From contig DATCDS010000016.1 in assembly GCA_036510515.1 (NCBI GenBank), positions 1 through 43,740 on the forward strand: a stretch of 43,740 nucleotides of DNA. The letters run 5' to 3'. A program made the position numbers and the translations under genes. Shown here piece by piece: positions 7,179-13,846 of the stretch. The notes beneath the pieces are model-generated. The model did no database searches. It saw only the letters and a program-made list of their open reading frames with translations, and was not told the DNA's origin. The first letter of the stretch is position 1; the number at the start of each line of letters is the position of its first letter. Source of the stretch: JALYSX01 sp036510515. GTDB lineage: Bacteria; Vulcanimicrobiota; Vulcanimicrobiia; Vulcanimicrobiales; Vulcanimicrobiaceae.

Positions 7179-8896
7179 TCGACTCTCTGCCGCTAGAAGA
7201 TTTCAGCTACGGTTTCGACGCCGGCGCGCTCGACCCGGCGGCGCTTAACGACGCCCTGCGCGCGGTCATCGCCGATGCGATGGGCGATCCGCTGCGCATG
7301 ACGACCTGGACGGGCAGTTACATGCTCGCCCAGCAGTCCGTGGCCATGAACGCCTTGTTGCGCTTGCAGGGGCAGACGCCGCCTCCCGCCGCGGGCAGCG
7401 CTGCCGGCGACAAGCGCTTCTCCGATCCGTCCTGGACCAGCAACCCCGCGTTGGCCAACATGCTCGACGCCTATCTCGTGCAGCGTCAATACGCGATGCA
7501 GTTGGTCGAAACGTCCCGCTTGCCCGAAGCCACGCGCCGCAAAGCCCGATTCGCATTGACGATGATGCTCGATTCGCTGGCGCCCAGCAACGTTCCATGG
7601 ATGAATCCCGCGGTCATCAAAGAAGCCGTCGAAAGCAACGGCGAGTCGCTCAAACGCGGCATGGCCGAGTTGTTCGACGACGTAAAGAACAACGGCGGCT
7701 TCCCAAAGCAAGTCGACTCGTCCCAGTTCGAACTGGGCAAGAACATCGCGGCGACGCCCGGCACGATCGTCTTTCGCAACGCGCTGATCGAGCTGATCGC
7801 CTACGCGCCGCAAACCGATACGGTCTACGAGCGCCCGCTCTTGTGCTGCCCGCCGTGGATCAACAAATATTACATCATGGATCTCGCACCCGGACGCTCG
7901 TTTGTGGAATGGGCCGTGCGGCACGGCCACCAGACGTTCATGATCTCCTATCGCAACCCCGATGCAACGATGCGCGACTACACGCTCGACGACTACTTGC
8001 GCGAAGGACCGTTAGCGGCCTTGGACGCCATCCAACGGTTGACCGGCGCGCCCAAGGTCGATGTCGCCGCCCTGTGTTTGGGCGGCACGCTTGCCGTCGT
8101 CATGCTGGCCTATCTGGCCGCGCACGGACAAGCCGATCGCATCGGCACGGCGACGCTGACCAACACGCTGGTCGACTTTAGCGAACCCGGCGACTTGGGT
8201 ATCTTCACCGACGAAGCGTCGATCGCCAAGCTCGAAGCCAAGATGAATCAGACCGGCTTCTTGGACTCCAAGGAGATGGAAGGCACCTTCAACTGGATGC
8301 GTGCCAACGACCTGATTTGGTCGTACGTCGTCTCCAATTGGTTTATGGGCAAGAAGCCGCCGGCGTTCGACATCCTGTCGTGGAACGGCGATGCGACGCG
8401 CATGCCCGCGGCGATGCATTCGCAATATCTGCGCGCGTGTTACCTGCACAACCTGATCGTCAAGCCCAACGCGTTCGTCATCCTCGACACGCCGATCGAT
8501 CTGGGCACGATTCAAACGCCGTTGTACGTCTTGGGCGCGCAGGCCGATCACATCGCGCCCTGGGCGTCGAGTTACATGACCACCCAATACGTCGGCGGCG
8601 AGTCGCGCTACGTGCGCACCAACGCCGGACACGTCGCGGGCGTCGTCAATCCGCCGGGCAATTCCAAAGCGCGCTATTGGGAGAAGGCCGCCGCCGAACC
8701 CGGCGAGAGCGCGCAGGCGTGGCTGGCCAGCGCGACCGAACATCAGGACACCTGGTGGAACGATTGGGCGCAGTGGTCGGCGCAACGATCGGGCGAGCGT
8801 CGCGAGCCGTGGACGCTGCCCGCCGGTCCGGCCGCCCCCGGAGCCTACGTCCGCAACGAGGTCGCCGAGCCGATCGATCTGACGGTTGCGCCGTGA
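7175..8896 (+). CDS. phaC: Class I poly(R)-hydroxyalkanoate synthase
   Basis: 573 aa, normal for class I PHA synthase, which polymerises (R)-3-hydroxybutyryl-CoA on the granule surface. The catalytic triad can be placed: Cys301 in the LCLGG lipase-like box, Asp458 (ADHIAPW) and His486 (NAGHVAG). The Asp-to-His distance of 28 residues equals that of the Cupriavidus necator enzyme. The conserved PPWINKYYIMDL and SYRNPD segments are also present. GTG (7175) is the start because it overlaps the SDR stop and gives a normal N-terminus. No phaE or phaR subunit gene and no thiolase (phaA) lies in the window. Confidence 0.96.
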   Translation: MIDSLPLEDFSYGFDAGALDPAALNDALRAVIADAMGDPLRMTTWTGSYMLAQQSVAMNALLRLQGQTPPPAAGSAAGDKRFSDPSWTSNPALANMLDAYLVQRQYAMQLVETSRLPEATRRKARFALTMMLDSLAPSNVPWMNPAVIKEAVESNGESLKRGMAELFDDVKNNGGFPKQVDSSQFELGKNIAATPGTIVFRNALIELIAYAPQTDTVYERPLLCCPPWINKYYIMDLAPGRSFVEWAVRHGHQTFMISYRNPDATMRDYTLDDYLREGPLAALDAIQRLTGAPKVDVAALCLGGTLAVVMLAYLAAHGQADRIGTATLTNTLVDFSEPGDLGIFTDEASIAKLEAKMNQTGFLDSKEMEGTFNWMRANDLIWSYVVSNWFMGKKPPAFDILSWNGDATRMPAAMHSQYLRACYLHNLIVKPNAFVILDTPIDLGTIQTPLYVLGAQADHIAPWASSYMTTQYVGGESRYVRTNAGHVAGVVNPPGNSKARYWEKAAAEPGESAQAWLASATEHQDTWWNDWAQWSAQRSGERREPWTLPAGPAAPGAYVRNEVAEPIDLTVAP

Positions 8897-9246
8897 AGAG
8901 CCGCGAGGACCTCATGCGCGACCTCGGCGAGTTCATTCGCGCGCAGCGCGAGCTTGCCAACCTGTCGCTGCGGCAACTCGCCGAAATGTCCAAGGTCTCC
9001 AACCCGTATCTCAGCCAGGTCGAGCGTGGCCTCTACAAGCCCTCGGCCGACGTCCTCAAGAACATCGCCGACGCCCTGCACCTCTCGGCCGAAAGCTTCT
9101 TCACCCAGGCCGGCCTGCTGGACGAAACCGTCCGCGCCTCGTCGCCCGCCCAGGTCGAATCCGCGATCAAACTCGATCCGCGCCTGACCGCCGCCCAAAA
9201 GGAAACCCTGATCCGCATCTACCGAGGCTTGGTCGAGGAACGCTAG
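8893..9246 (+). CDS. XRE-family regulator of the PHB locus
   Basis: 117 aa from a GTG that overlaps the phaC stop (GTGA); an ATG eight codons in is the alternative. Residues about 12-70 form a Cro/C1-type helix-turn-helix: RAQRELANLSLRQLAEMSKV, then NPYLSQVERGLYKPS as recognition helix and turn. The rest is a short helical tail (QKETLIRIYRGL) that may dimerise. There is no ligand domain. Coupling to phaC and position before the phasin make a PHB regulator likely, possibly acting on the inverted repeats at 6385-6423 and 9403-9428. A terminator-like hairpin follows 30 bp downstream. Confidence 0.9.
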   Translation: MKSREDLMRDLGEFIRAQRELANLSLRQLAEMSKVSNPYLSQVERGLYKPSADVLKNIADALHLSAESFFTQAGLLDETVRASSPAQVESAIKLDPRLTAAQKETLIRIYRGLVEER

Positions 9247-9274
9247 CCGAATCCACCGACCGTGGGCGATGCCC

Positions 9275-9353
9275 GCGTCGAGGTTGAGGATACCTCCGGC
9301 CTCGCTTTTTTCATGGTTAATCGCTCGGCCGGGGGTATCCTCAACCTCGACGC
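9275..9353. repeat. Long imperfect palindrome between regulator and phasin
   Basis: Arms 9275-9294 and 9334-9353 are perfect 20-bp inverted copies. The pairing continues inward with CCGGCC (9296-9301) against GGCCGG (9327-9332), interrupted only by one T/G position. The full stem is therefore about 27 bp with a 25-nt loop. The left half also contains a smaller terminator-like fold. The length and perfection exceed a normal bacterial terminator. Confidence 0.85.
9279..9311 (+). terminator. Rho-independent terminator after the phaC-regulator operon
   Basis: CGAGG (9279-9283) pairs with CCTCG (9300-9304), and GAGG (9286-9289) with CCTC (9293-9296), around an ATA loop, followed by C and six T (9306-9311). 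It lies 32 bp after the regulator stop. It competes with the longer 9275-9353 hairpin, because the left arm is shared. Confidence 0.6.
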
Positions 9354-9393
9354 TCCAGGCAGGCGAGCACGGGGCCGCCACGATGCGAAAGCG

Positions 9394-9429
9394 TTGACAA
9401 ATCTAGCAGATGCTTGGTATACTTAGCAC
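9394..9429 (+). promoter_or_regulatory. Phasin promoter with operator-like palindrome, leaderless geometry
   Basis: TTGACA (9394-9399) and TATACT (9418-9423) are separated by 18 bp, close to the sigma-70 consensus. The -10 ends six bases before the ATG at 9430, so the transcript should start on or beside the start codon. An imperfect 18-bp palindrome TGCTTGGTATACTTAGCA (9411-9428; 14 of 18 positions symmetric) covers the -10, and a further CTAGCA half-site lies at 9403-9408. A bound regulator would block RNA polymerase directly. Confidence 0.75.
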
Positions 9430-9744
9430 ATGAACAGCTATACCGAATTCCTCGAGCGCGCCCAGGGCGATTTCCTGGCCTCGCTCCAGCAGGCCCAAGA
9501 TCTCAACGTTAAGACGCTCGCGTCGTTGACCGCCCTCGCATCGACGTTCCCGACCGCTTCGGCGACCGTAACGCCGGCCGAGCTCCCGACCCCGACCGAA
9601 CTGGTCGAGAAGTCGTTCGCGTTCACGCGCGAGCTGCTCGAAACGCGCAAAGCCTACACGCTTAAACTTGCCGAGCTGGCAACTGCCGGCCAAAAGCAGT
9701 TCTCCGAGACGGCCACGCGCTTTGCGGAAGTCGCAAAGAACTAA
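9430..9744 (+). CDS. Phasin (PHB granule surface protein)
   Basis: 104 aa, all helical and rich in Ala, Glu, Thr and Leu, with no cysteine. It has two amphipathic helices (about 3-38 and 54-103) joined by a Pro/Thr linker (TPAELPTPTE). The layout and the Phe- and Gln-containing heptads (TEFLERAQGDFLASLQQ) fit small phasin-like proteins that coat PHB granules. The call rests on composition and on position after phaC rather than on a strict motif. It is a single-gene unit with its own strong promoter and its own terminator, which suits a protein made in large amounts. Confidence 0.8.
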   Translation: MNSYTEFLERAQGDFLASLQQAQDLNVKTLASLTALASTFPTASATVTPAELPTPTELVEKSFAFTRELLETRKAYTLKLAELATAGQKQFSETATRFAEVAKN

Positions 9745-9764
9745 CCAATCCCGATCCTCCATGG

Positions 9765-9795
9765 AAAGGACCTCGGCGCCGCCGGGGTCCTTTTT
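9765..9795 (+). terminator. Rho-independent terminator of the phasin gene
   Basis: AAAGGACC-t-CGGC (9765-9777) pairs with GCCG-g-GGTCC (9781-9790) and is followed by five T (9791-9795), 20 bp after the phasin stop. The stem is strong and the T tract clear. Confidence 0.9.
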
Positions 9796-9825
9796 CTTTG
9801 AGCCGCAGGCGTTGACTTAGCGTAA

Positions 9826-9918
9826 CTAGGCCTCGTCACCGACGAAGATCGCGCCAGCCACAAGGGCTGGCCGCACATCCTGTCCGCCCTCCACGGTTAC
9901 GTCGAGAGCGCCGCCTGA
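9826..9918 (+). pseudogene. Possible 3' remnant of an AHSA1/SRPBCC gene
   Basis: An open stretch of about 30 codons ends in TGA (9916-9918) and reads SHKGWPHILSALHGYVESAA at its end. This resembles the C-terminal helix of AHSA1/SRPBCC proteins, which typically have a His-x-x-Gly-Trp-x-x-x-Leu-x-x-Leu pattern. A stop lies directly upstream (9823-9825) and no start or ribosome binding site is present, so it cannot be an intact gene. Its end overlaps the convergent kinase gene by 22 bp. The resemblance is by eye only and could be chance in GC-rich DNA. Confidence 0.3.
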
Positions 9919-11261
9919 TTCGGGTCCGTGGGGAATTGCATTTCGATTCGGGTGCCGCTGCCGCGGGTACTTTGGACGGTGATGGTGCCGCCGGCGCGTT
10001 CGACGGCGCGTTTGGCGATCGCCAGGCCGAGGCCGGAACCTTCGATGGCGCCGCGCTCGCTGCCGCGATAGAAACGATCGAAGGCGTGCTCGATGTCGAC
10101 GGGTTCCATGCCGGGGCCGCGATCGGCAACGGCGACGCGCACGCCGTCAACGTCGCCGCGCACCTCGACCTCGACCGGCGAATCCGGCGCGTAGCGCACC
10201 GCGTTTTCGATGACGTTCTTGAGCGCTTCGTACAGCTCGGCATCGTCGCCGAGCGCTTGGGTCGCGCCCGAACCCGATAACGCGATGCGGTCACCGGCCA
10301 GGGGACGTAGCGCGGCGACCGCGCGCGCGGCGATCGACGCGAGATCGACCCGGTCGCGGCGTGGTTCGGTTTCGCGCTCGAGGCGTGCGAGCAAAATCAA
10401 TTTCTCGATGATCGTGCGCATGCGTCGGCTTTGGGCCAGCATCGTTTCGTGCACGCGCGCGATGCCCGGCTCGTCCCGGACGACGCCGTCGCGCAACGCC
10501 TCCAGGTAGCCCATGAAGATCGTGAGCGGCGTCCGCAGCTCGTGGCCGGCATCGGCGATGAACTGGCGCATCTCGGACTCCTGGCGCAACTGCTCGGCGG
10601 TTGCGGCGCTCAAGCGGAACGCAACGTCGTTGTAGGCCGCCGTCAAGGCGCGCAGTTCCGAATCGCGTTCTAGCACCGGCTTGGGCGTGAAGTCGCCGGC
10701 GGCGATCGTGTTCAGCGCCTGCGTTACGTCGACCAGCGGGGCGATCGCGCTACGCGTAATGCGCCAGCCGACCAGCCACGCGATCAGCACCGCGATCAGT
10801 CCGATCGGCAAGATGTACGCCCAATAACGTCCGAGCAAGTCGGTAAAGCTATCGAGGTCCGGGCTGACGAACACAACGCCGCCGGTTATGCGGATCGCCT
10901 TTGAATGGATTCCCAACAGTGCGGCGATCGCGGCCGCCACACGGCTCGGCGGCGTTTGGCGCCCGGCCAGGCGGTGGTGCGCGTCGTCGAAGACCGAGAC
11001 GCCGATGCGCGAGCGCCGTTCGTTGGTGGTGAGTTGCGGCGCGATTTTCGACAGCGGCAGACCTTGCTTTTCGAGGACGGCGGCGCGTTGGGTCGCGCGG
11101 TCGGCGGCGACGGCCACGGCGTCGTTGAGGTTGCCGGCGTAGCCGACGAATGCGATCGTCGACGTCGCGCCGACTACCACCGCGATGAGGATCACCGCCA
11201 ACACGACGTAACCGCGCGTTAGCCGGCGCGCGAACGCGACGAACGGAGCGTCAGTCGACAC
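9897..11261 (-). CDS. Two-component sensor histidine kinase
   Basis: 454 aa from a GTG overlapping the regulator stop. A membrane helix lies at about 17-39, an extracytoplasmic sensor of about 110 residues follows, and a second helix is at 147-167. Next come a HAMP domain (about 168-220), the H box with phospho-acceptor His240 (GHELRTPL), an N box (NVIENAVRYAPD) and G boxes (DRGPGM, GSGLGLAIAKRAV). All catalytic motifs look intact. The sensor region matches no domain I can name. It is the last gene of the adaptor-ABC-permease-regulator operon, so it probably senses a stress that the pump relieves. Confidence 0.95.
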   Translation of the reverse strand: MSTDAPFVAFARRLTRGYVVLAVILIAVVVGATSTIAFVGYAGNLNDAVAVAADRATQRAAVLEKQGLPLSKIAPQLTTNERRSRIGVSVFDDAHHRLAGRQTPPSRVAAAIAALLGIHSKAIRITGGVVFVSPDLDSFTDLLGRYWAYILPIGLIAVLIAWLVGWRITRSAIAPLVDVTQALNTIAAGDFTPKPVLERDSELRALTAAYNDVAFRLSAATAEQLRQESEMRQFIADAGHELRTPLTIFMGYLEALRDGVVRDEPGIARVHETMLAQSRRMRTIIEKLILLARLERETEPRRDRVDLASIAARAVAALRPLAGDRIALSGSGATQALGDDAELYEALKNVIENAVRYAPDSPVEVEVRGDVDGVRVAVADRGPGMEPVDIEHAFDRFYRGSERGAIEGSGLGLAIAKRAVERAGGTITVQSTRGSGTRIEMQFPTDPNQAALST

Positions 11262-11934
11262 GTAGGGTATATCCCGCGCCGCGAACGGTGTGGATCAGCG
11301 CGCGAGCGAAGCCTTCGTCGACTTTGGCGCGCAGATACGAAACGTAGCGTTCGACCGCGCCCGTGCCCGCGTCGCTATCGTCGCCCCAGACCAAATCGAG
11401 CAATTCCTCGCGTGTAAAGACGCGCCGAGGACGCTTGAGCAGCGTGACGAGCAGGTCGTATTCCAGCGGCGAGAGATCCAGCCGTTTCCCCCCCCGCACG
11501 ACCTCGTGACGTTCCAGATCGACGTTGAGATCGTCGTATTCCAACAGCGAGCGCGCCTCGAGATGGGGGCGGCGCAGTTTGGCTTCGACGTGCGCGATCA
11601 GCTCGGACATTTCAAACGGTTTGCTCAAGTAGTCGTCCGCCCCGTGCTCCAGCCCCGCGACGCGGCTTTCGACCTCGCCCCTGGCCGAGAGCATGATGAC
11701 CGGCGCGTCGGTGACCCGGCGCAACATCGGCAGCAGTTCGATGCCGGTGATCTTGGGCATCATGACGTCCAGCACGATCAGATCGGGTTCCCATTGCCTG
11801 ACCAACTCCAACCCCGCCTGACCGTCGGCCGCGCCCCGCACGGCAAAGCCGCGGTGCCCGAGCGTTAACTCGAGCAGTTCGCGGATGCGCGGTTCGTCGT
11901 CGATGACGACGATGCGGCCCTGGGCCTGCGTCAT
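11251..11934 (-). CDS. OmpR/PhoB-type response regulator
   Basis: 227 aa. The receiver domain has the acidic pair IDDE (11-14), phospho-acceptor Asp56 in LIVLDVMMP, and the Lys of LSKPFE. It is followed by a winged-helix DNA-binding domain (about 130-227) with LSPLEYDLLVTLLKRP and the C-terminal RYVSYLRAKVD...IHTVRGAGYTLR. The ATG at 11934 overlaps the permease stop as ATGA, and the stop overlaps the kinase GTG. It is the cognate partner of that kinase and most likely controls the operon it belongs to. Confidence 0.96.
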   Translation of the reverse strand: MTQAQGRIVVIDDEPRIRELLELTLGHRGFAVRGAADGQAGLELVRQWEPDLIVLDVMMPKITGIELLPMLRRVTDAPVIMLSARGEVESRVAGLEHGADDYLSKPFEMSELIAHVEAKLRRPHLEARSLLEYDDLNVDLERHEVVRGGKRLDLSPLEYDLLVTLLKRPRRVFTREELLDLVWGDDSDAGTGAVERYVSYLRAKVDEGFARALIHTVRGAGYTLRVD

Positions 11935-13148
11935 TCGAAGCGCAGCGCTTCGATCGGATGCAAGTTTGCAGCCTTGCGTGCGGGATAGTAACCGAAGAAG
12001 ATGCCGACGAGCGCCGAGAAGGCGACCGAAACCAGGATCCATCCGATCGGAACCGAGGTCGGCCATTTTGCGGCCAGCGCGACGATCAGCGTGCCGAACA
12101 GCCCGATCACCACTCCGATGATACCGCCTAAGGTCGAGAGCACGATCGCTTCGGTGAGGAACTGGCTCAGGATCGACTTGCCGCGCGCGCCGACGGCCAT
12201 GCGCAGGCCGATCTCGCGCGTGCGCTCGGTCACCGAGACCATCATGATGTTCATGATGCCGATGCCGCCGACGATCAGCGAGACCGCCGCGACGCCGGCC
12301 AACAGGAACTCCATCACCGCGCCGGTCGACGAAGCTGCCGCCGCAATCGACTGCAGGTTGCGAACTTGGAAGTCGTCTTGCGCGGGCGGCACGATGTGGT
12401 GGCGCTGTTCCAGCAACGTCGTAACGCTTTGCTGGACGTCCGCGATTTGCGTGGCGCTTGCCGCCGACACCATCAGTTGGCTGACCGTCGTTTGACCGGT
12501 AAGGCGCTGCATGGCCGACGTATACGGGATCAGGATCGTATCGTCCTGATCCTGGCCGACGCCGCTTTGACCCAATGCCACCAACGTTCCGATGATCGTA
12601 AACGGCACGCCTTTGATAATGATGCTCTGGCCCACGGGATCTTTCACGTTGGGGAAAAGCTGCGCGATGACCGTCTGACCCAATACGGCGACCTTCGATG
12701 AGGCGGCCACATCGTTTTCGCCGAAGAACGTACCCTGCGCCATCGGCCACGCCTTGATGAACGTGTAGGTCGGCGCCACGCCGGTGACGATCGTCTGCCA
12801 GTTATTGCCGTTGGCGACGGCCTGCGTGCGCATGGTGACCGACGGCGAGACGGCCGAAACGCCCGGAATCTGCGCGATCGCCAGACCGTCTTGGACCGTC
12901 AGCGTCGAAGCGGTGCCGAAGCCGCCGCGCGCGCCGCTGGTCGTGACGCTGCCCGGCTGCACGATAATCAAGTTGGAACCCAGGCTGTTGATGCTCGATT
13001 GTACCGACGTGCGCGCGCCCACGCCGATGGCGACGGTCACGATGACGGCGGCCACGCCGATCACGATGCCCAGCATCGTCAGCATCGAACGCGCCTTGTT
13101 GCGAATCAACGCCTGCATCGCTAAACGGATCGTTGCCTTGAGGTTCAT
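11931..13148 (-). CDS. MacB-type ABC transporter permease
   Basis: 405 aa. An N-terminal helix with the LTMLGIVIGVAAVI signature (24-40) is followed by a large periplasmic MacB-core-type domain (about 50-275). Three C-terminal helices include SLIVGGIGIMNIMMVSVTERTREIGLRMAVGA, the coupling motif of the family. It ends with PARKAANLHPIEALR. These mechanotransmission transporters move peptides, antibiotics or lipoproteins across the periplasm rather than across the inner membrane. The permease is separate from its ATPase, unlike the fused E. coli MacB. Start and stop both overlap neighbours by ATGA. Confidence 0.95.
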   Translation of the reverse strand: MNLKATIRLAMQALIRNKARSMLTMLGIVIGVAAVIVTVAIGVGARTSVQSSINSLGSNLIIVQPGSVTTSGARGGFGTASTLTVQDGLAIAQIPGVSAVSPSVTMRTQAVANGNNWQTIVTGVAPTYTFIKAWPMAQGTFFGENDVAASSKVAVLGQTVIAQLFPNVKDPVGQSIIIKGVPFTIIGTLVALGQSGVGQDQDDTILIPYTSAMQRLTGQTTVSQLMVSAASATQIADVQQSVTTLLEQRHHIVPPAQDDFQVRNLQSIAAAASSTGAVMEFLLAGVAAVSLIVGGIGIMNIMMVSVTERTREIGLRMAVGARGKSILSQFLTEAIVLSTLGGIIGVVIGLFGTLIVALAAKWPTSVPIGWILVSVAFSALVGIFFGYYPARKAANLHPIEALRFE

Positions 13149-13846
13149 GCCGCACGTTTCTGGTTGGCCTGGTCGCTCACGATATGGCCGTCGCGGAACG
13201 TAACGATCCGGCGCGCGTGCGCGGCGACATCGGGTTCGTGCGTGACCAGCATGATCGTGATGCCCTGTTCGTCGTTGAGCTTCTGGAAAAGCCGCATGAC
13301 GTCTTCTGATGTCTTGGTGTCCAGCGCGCCCGTCGGTTCGTCGGCGAGAATCAACGCTGGGTTATTGACCAGCGAGCGTGCGATCGCGATACGTTGCTGC
13401 TGACCGCCCGACATCTGGTTGGAGAGATGTTTGGCGAGGTGCGCGACGCCGACGATTTCCATTTTCTCCAAGGCGATGTGCGCGCGCTCTTCCTCGGGCA
13501 CGCCCGCGTAGACCATCGGCAGTTCGACGTTCTCTTGCGCGGTGGTACGCGCGAGCAAGTTATAGGATTGAAACACGAAGCCGAGACGGCGGCTGCGGAT
13601 GTCGGCGCGTGCGTCGCCATCGAGGTTCGCCGCATCGATGCCTTCGAAGCGATAGACCCCCGACGTCGGATTGTCGAGCAGTCCGACGATCTGCATGAAG
13701 GTCGACTTGCCCGAGCCCGACGGGCCCATCACGGCTAAGAACTCGCCTGGCTCGATCGTGAGGTCGACCCCGCCCAGGGCGACGACTTCATCGTCGCCCA
13801 GGGTGTAGATCTTGCGCAGTTGTTCCACGCGCACGACCGGTGTCAT
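13145..13846 (-). CDS. ABC transporter ATPase, MacB/LolD type
   Basis: 233 aa. Walker A is GPSGSGKST (about 39-47), the Q-loop segment FVFQSYNLL, the signature MSGGQQQRIAIARSL, Walker B LILADEPTGALD, and the switch His in VTHEPD. The frame continues far upstream, but the ATG at 13846 overlaps the adaptor stop as ATGA and gives the usual N-terminus (VVRVEQLRKIYTLG). It partners the permease that follows. Confidence 0.96.
   Translation of the reverse strand: MTPVVRVEQLRKIYTLGDDEVVALGGVDLTIEPGEFLAVMGPSGSGKSTFMQIVGLLDNPTSGVYRFEGIDAANLDGDARADIRSRRLGFVFQSYNLLARTTAQENVELPMVYAGVPEEERAHIALEKMEIVGVAHLAKHLSNQMSGGQQQRIAIARSLVNNPALILADEPTGALDTKTSEDVMRLFQKLNDEQGITIMLVTHEPDVAAHARRIVTFRDGHIVSDQANQKRAA

Noticed and set aside
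7175..8896. Class III or IV PHA synthase
   Set aside because: The protein is 573 aa, about 200 longer than PhaC of classes III and IV, and no phaE or phaR gene is adjacent.
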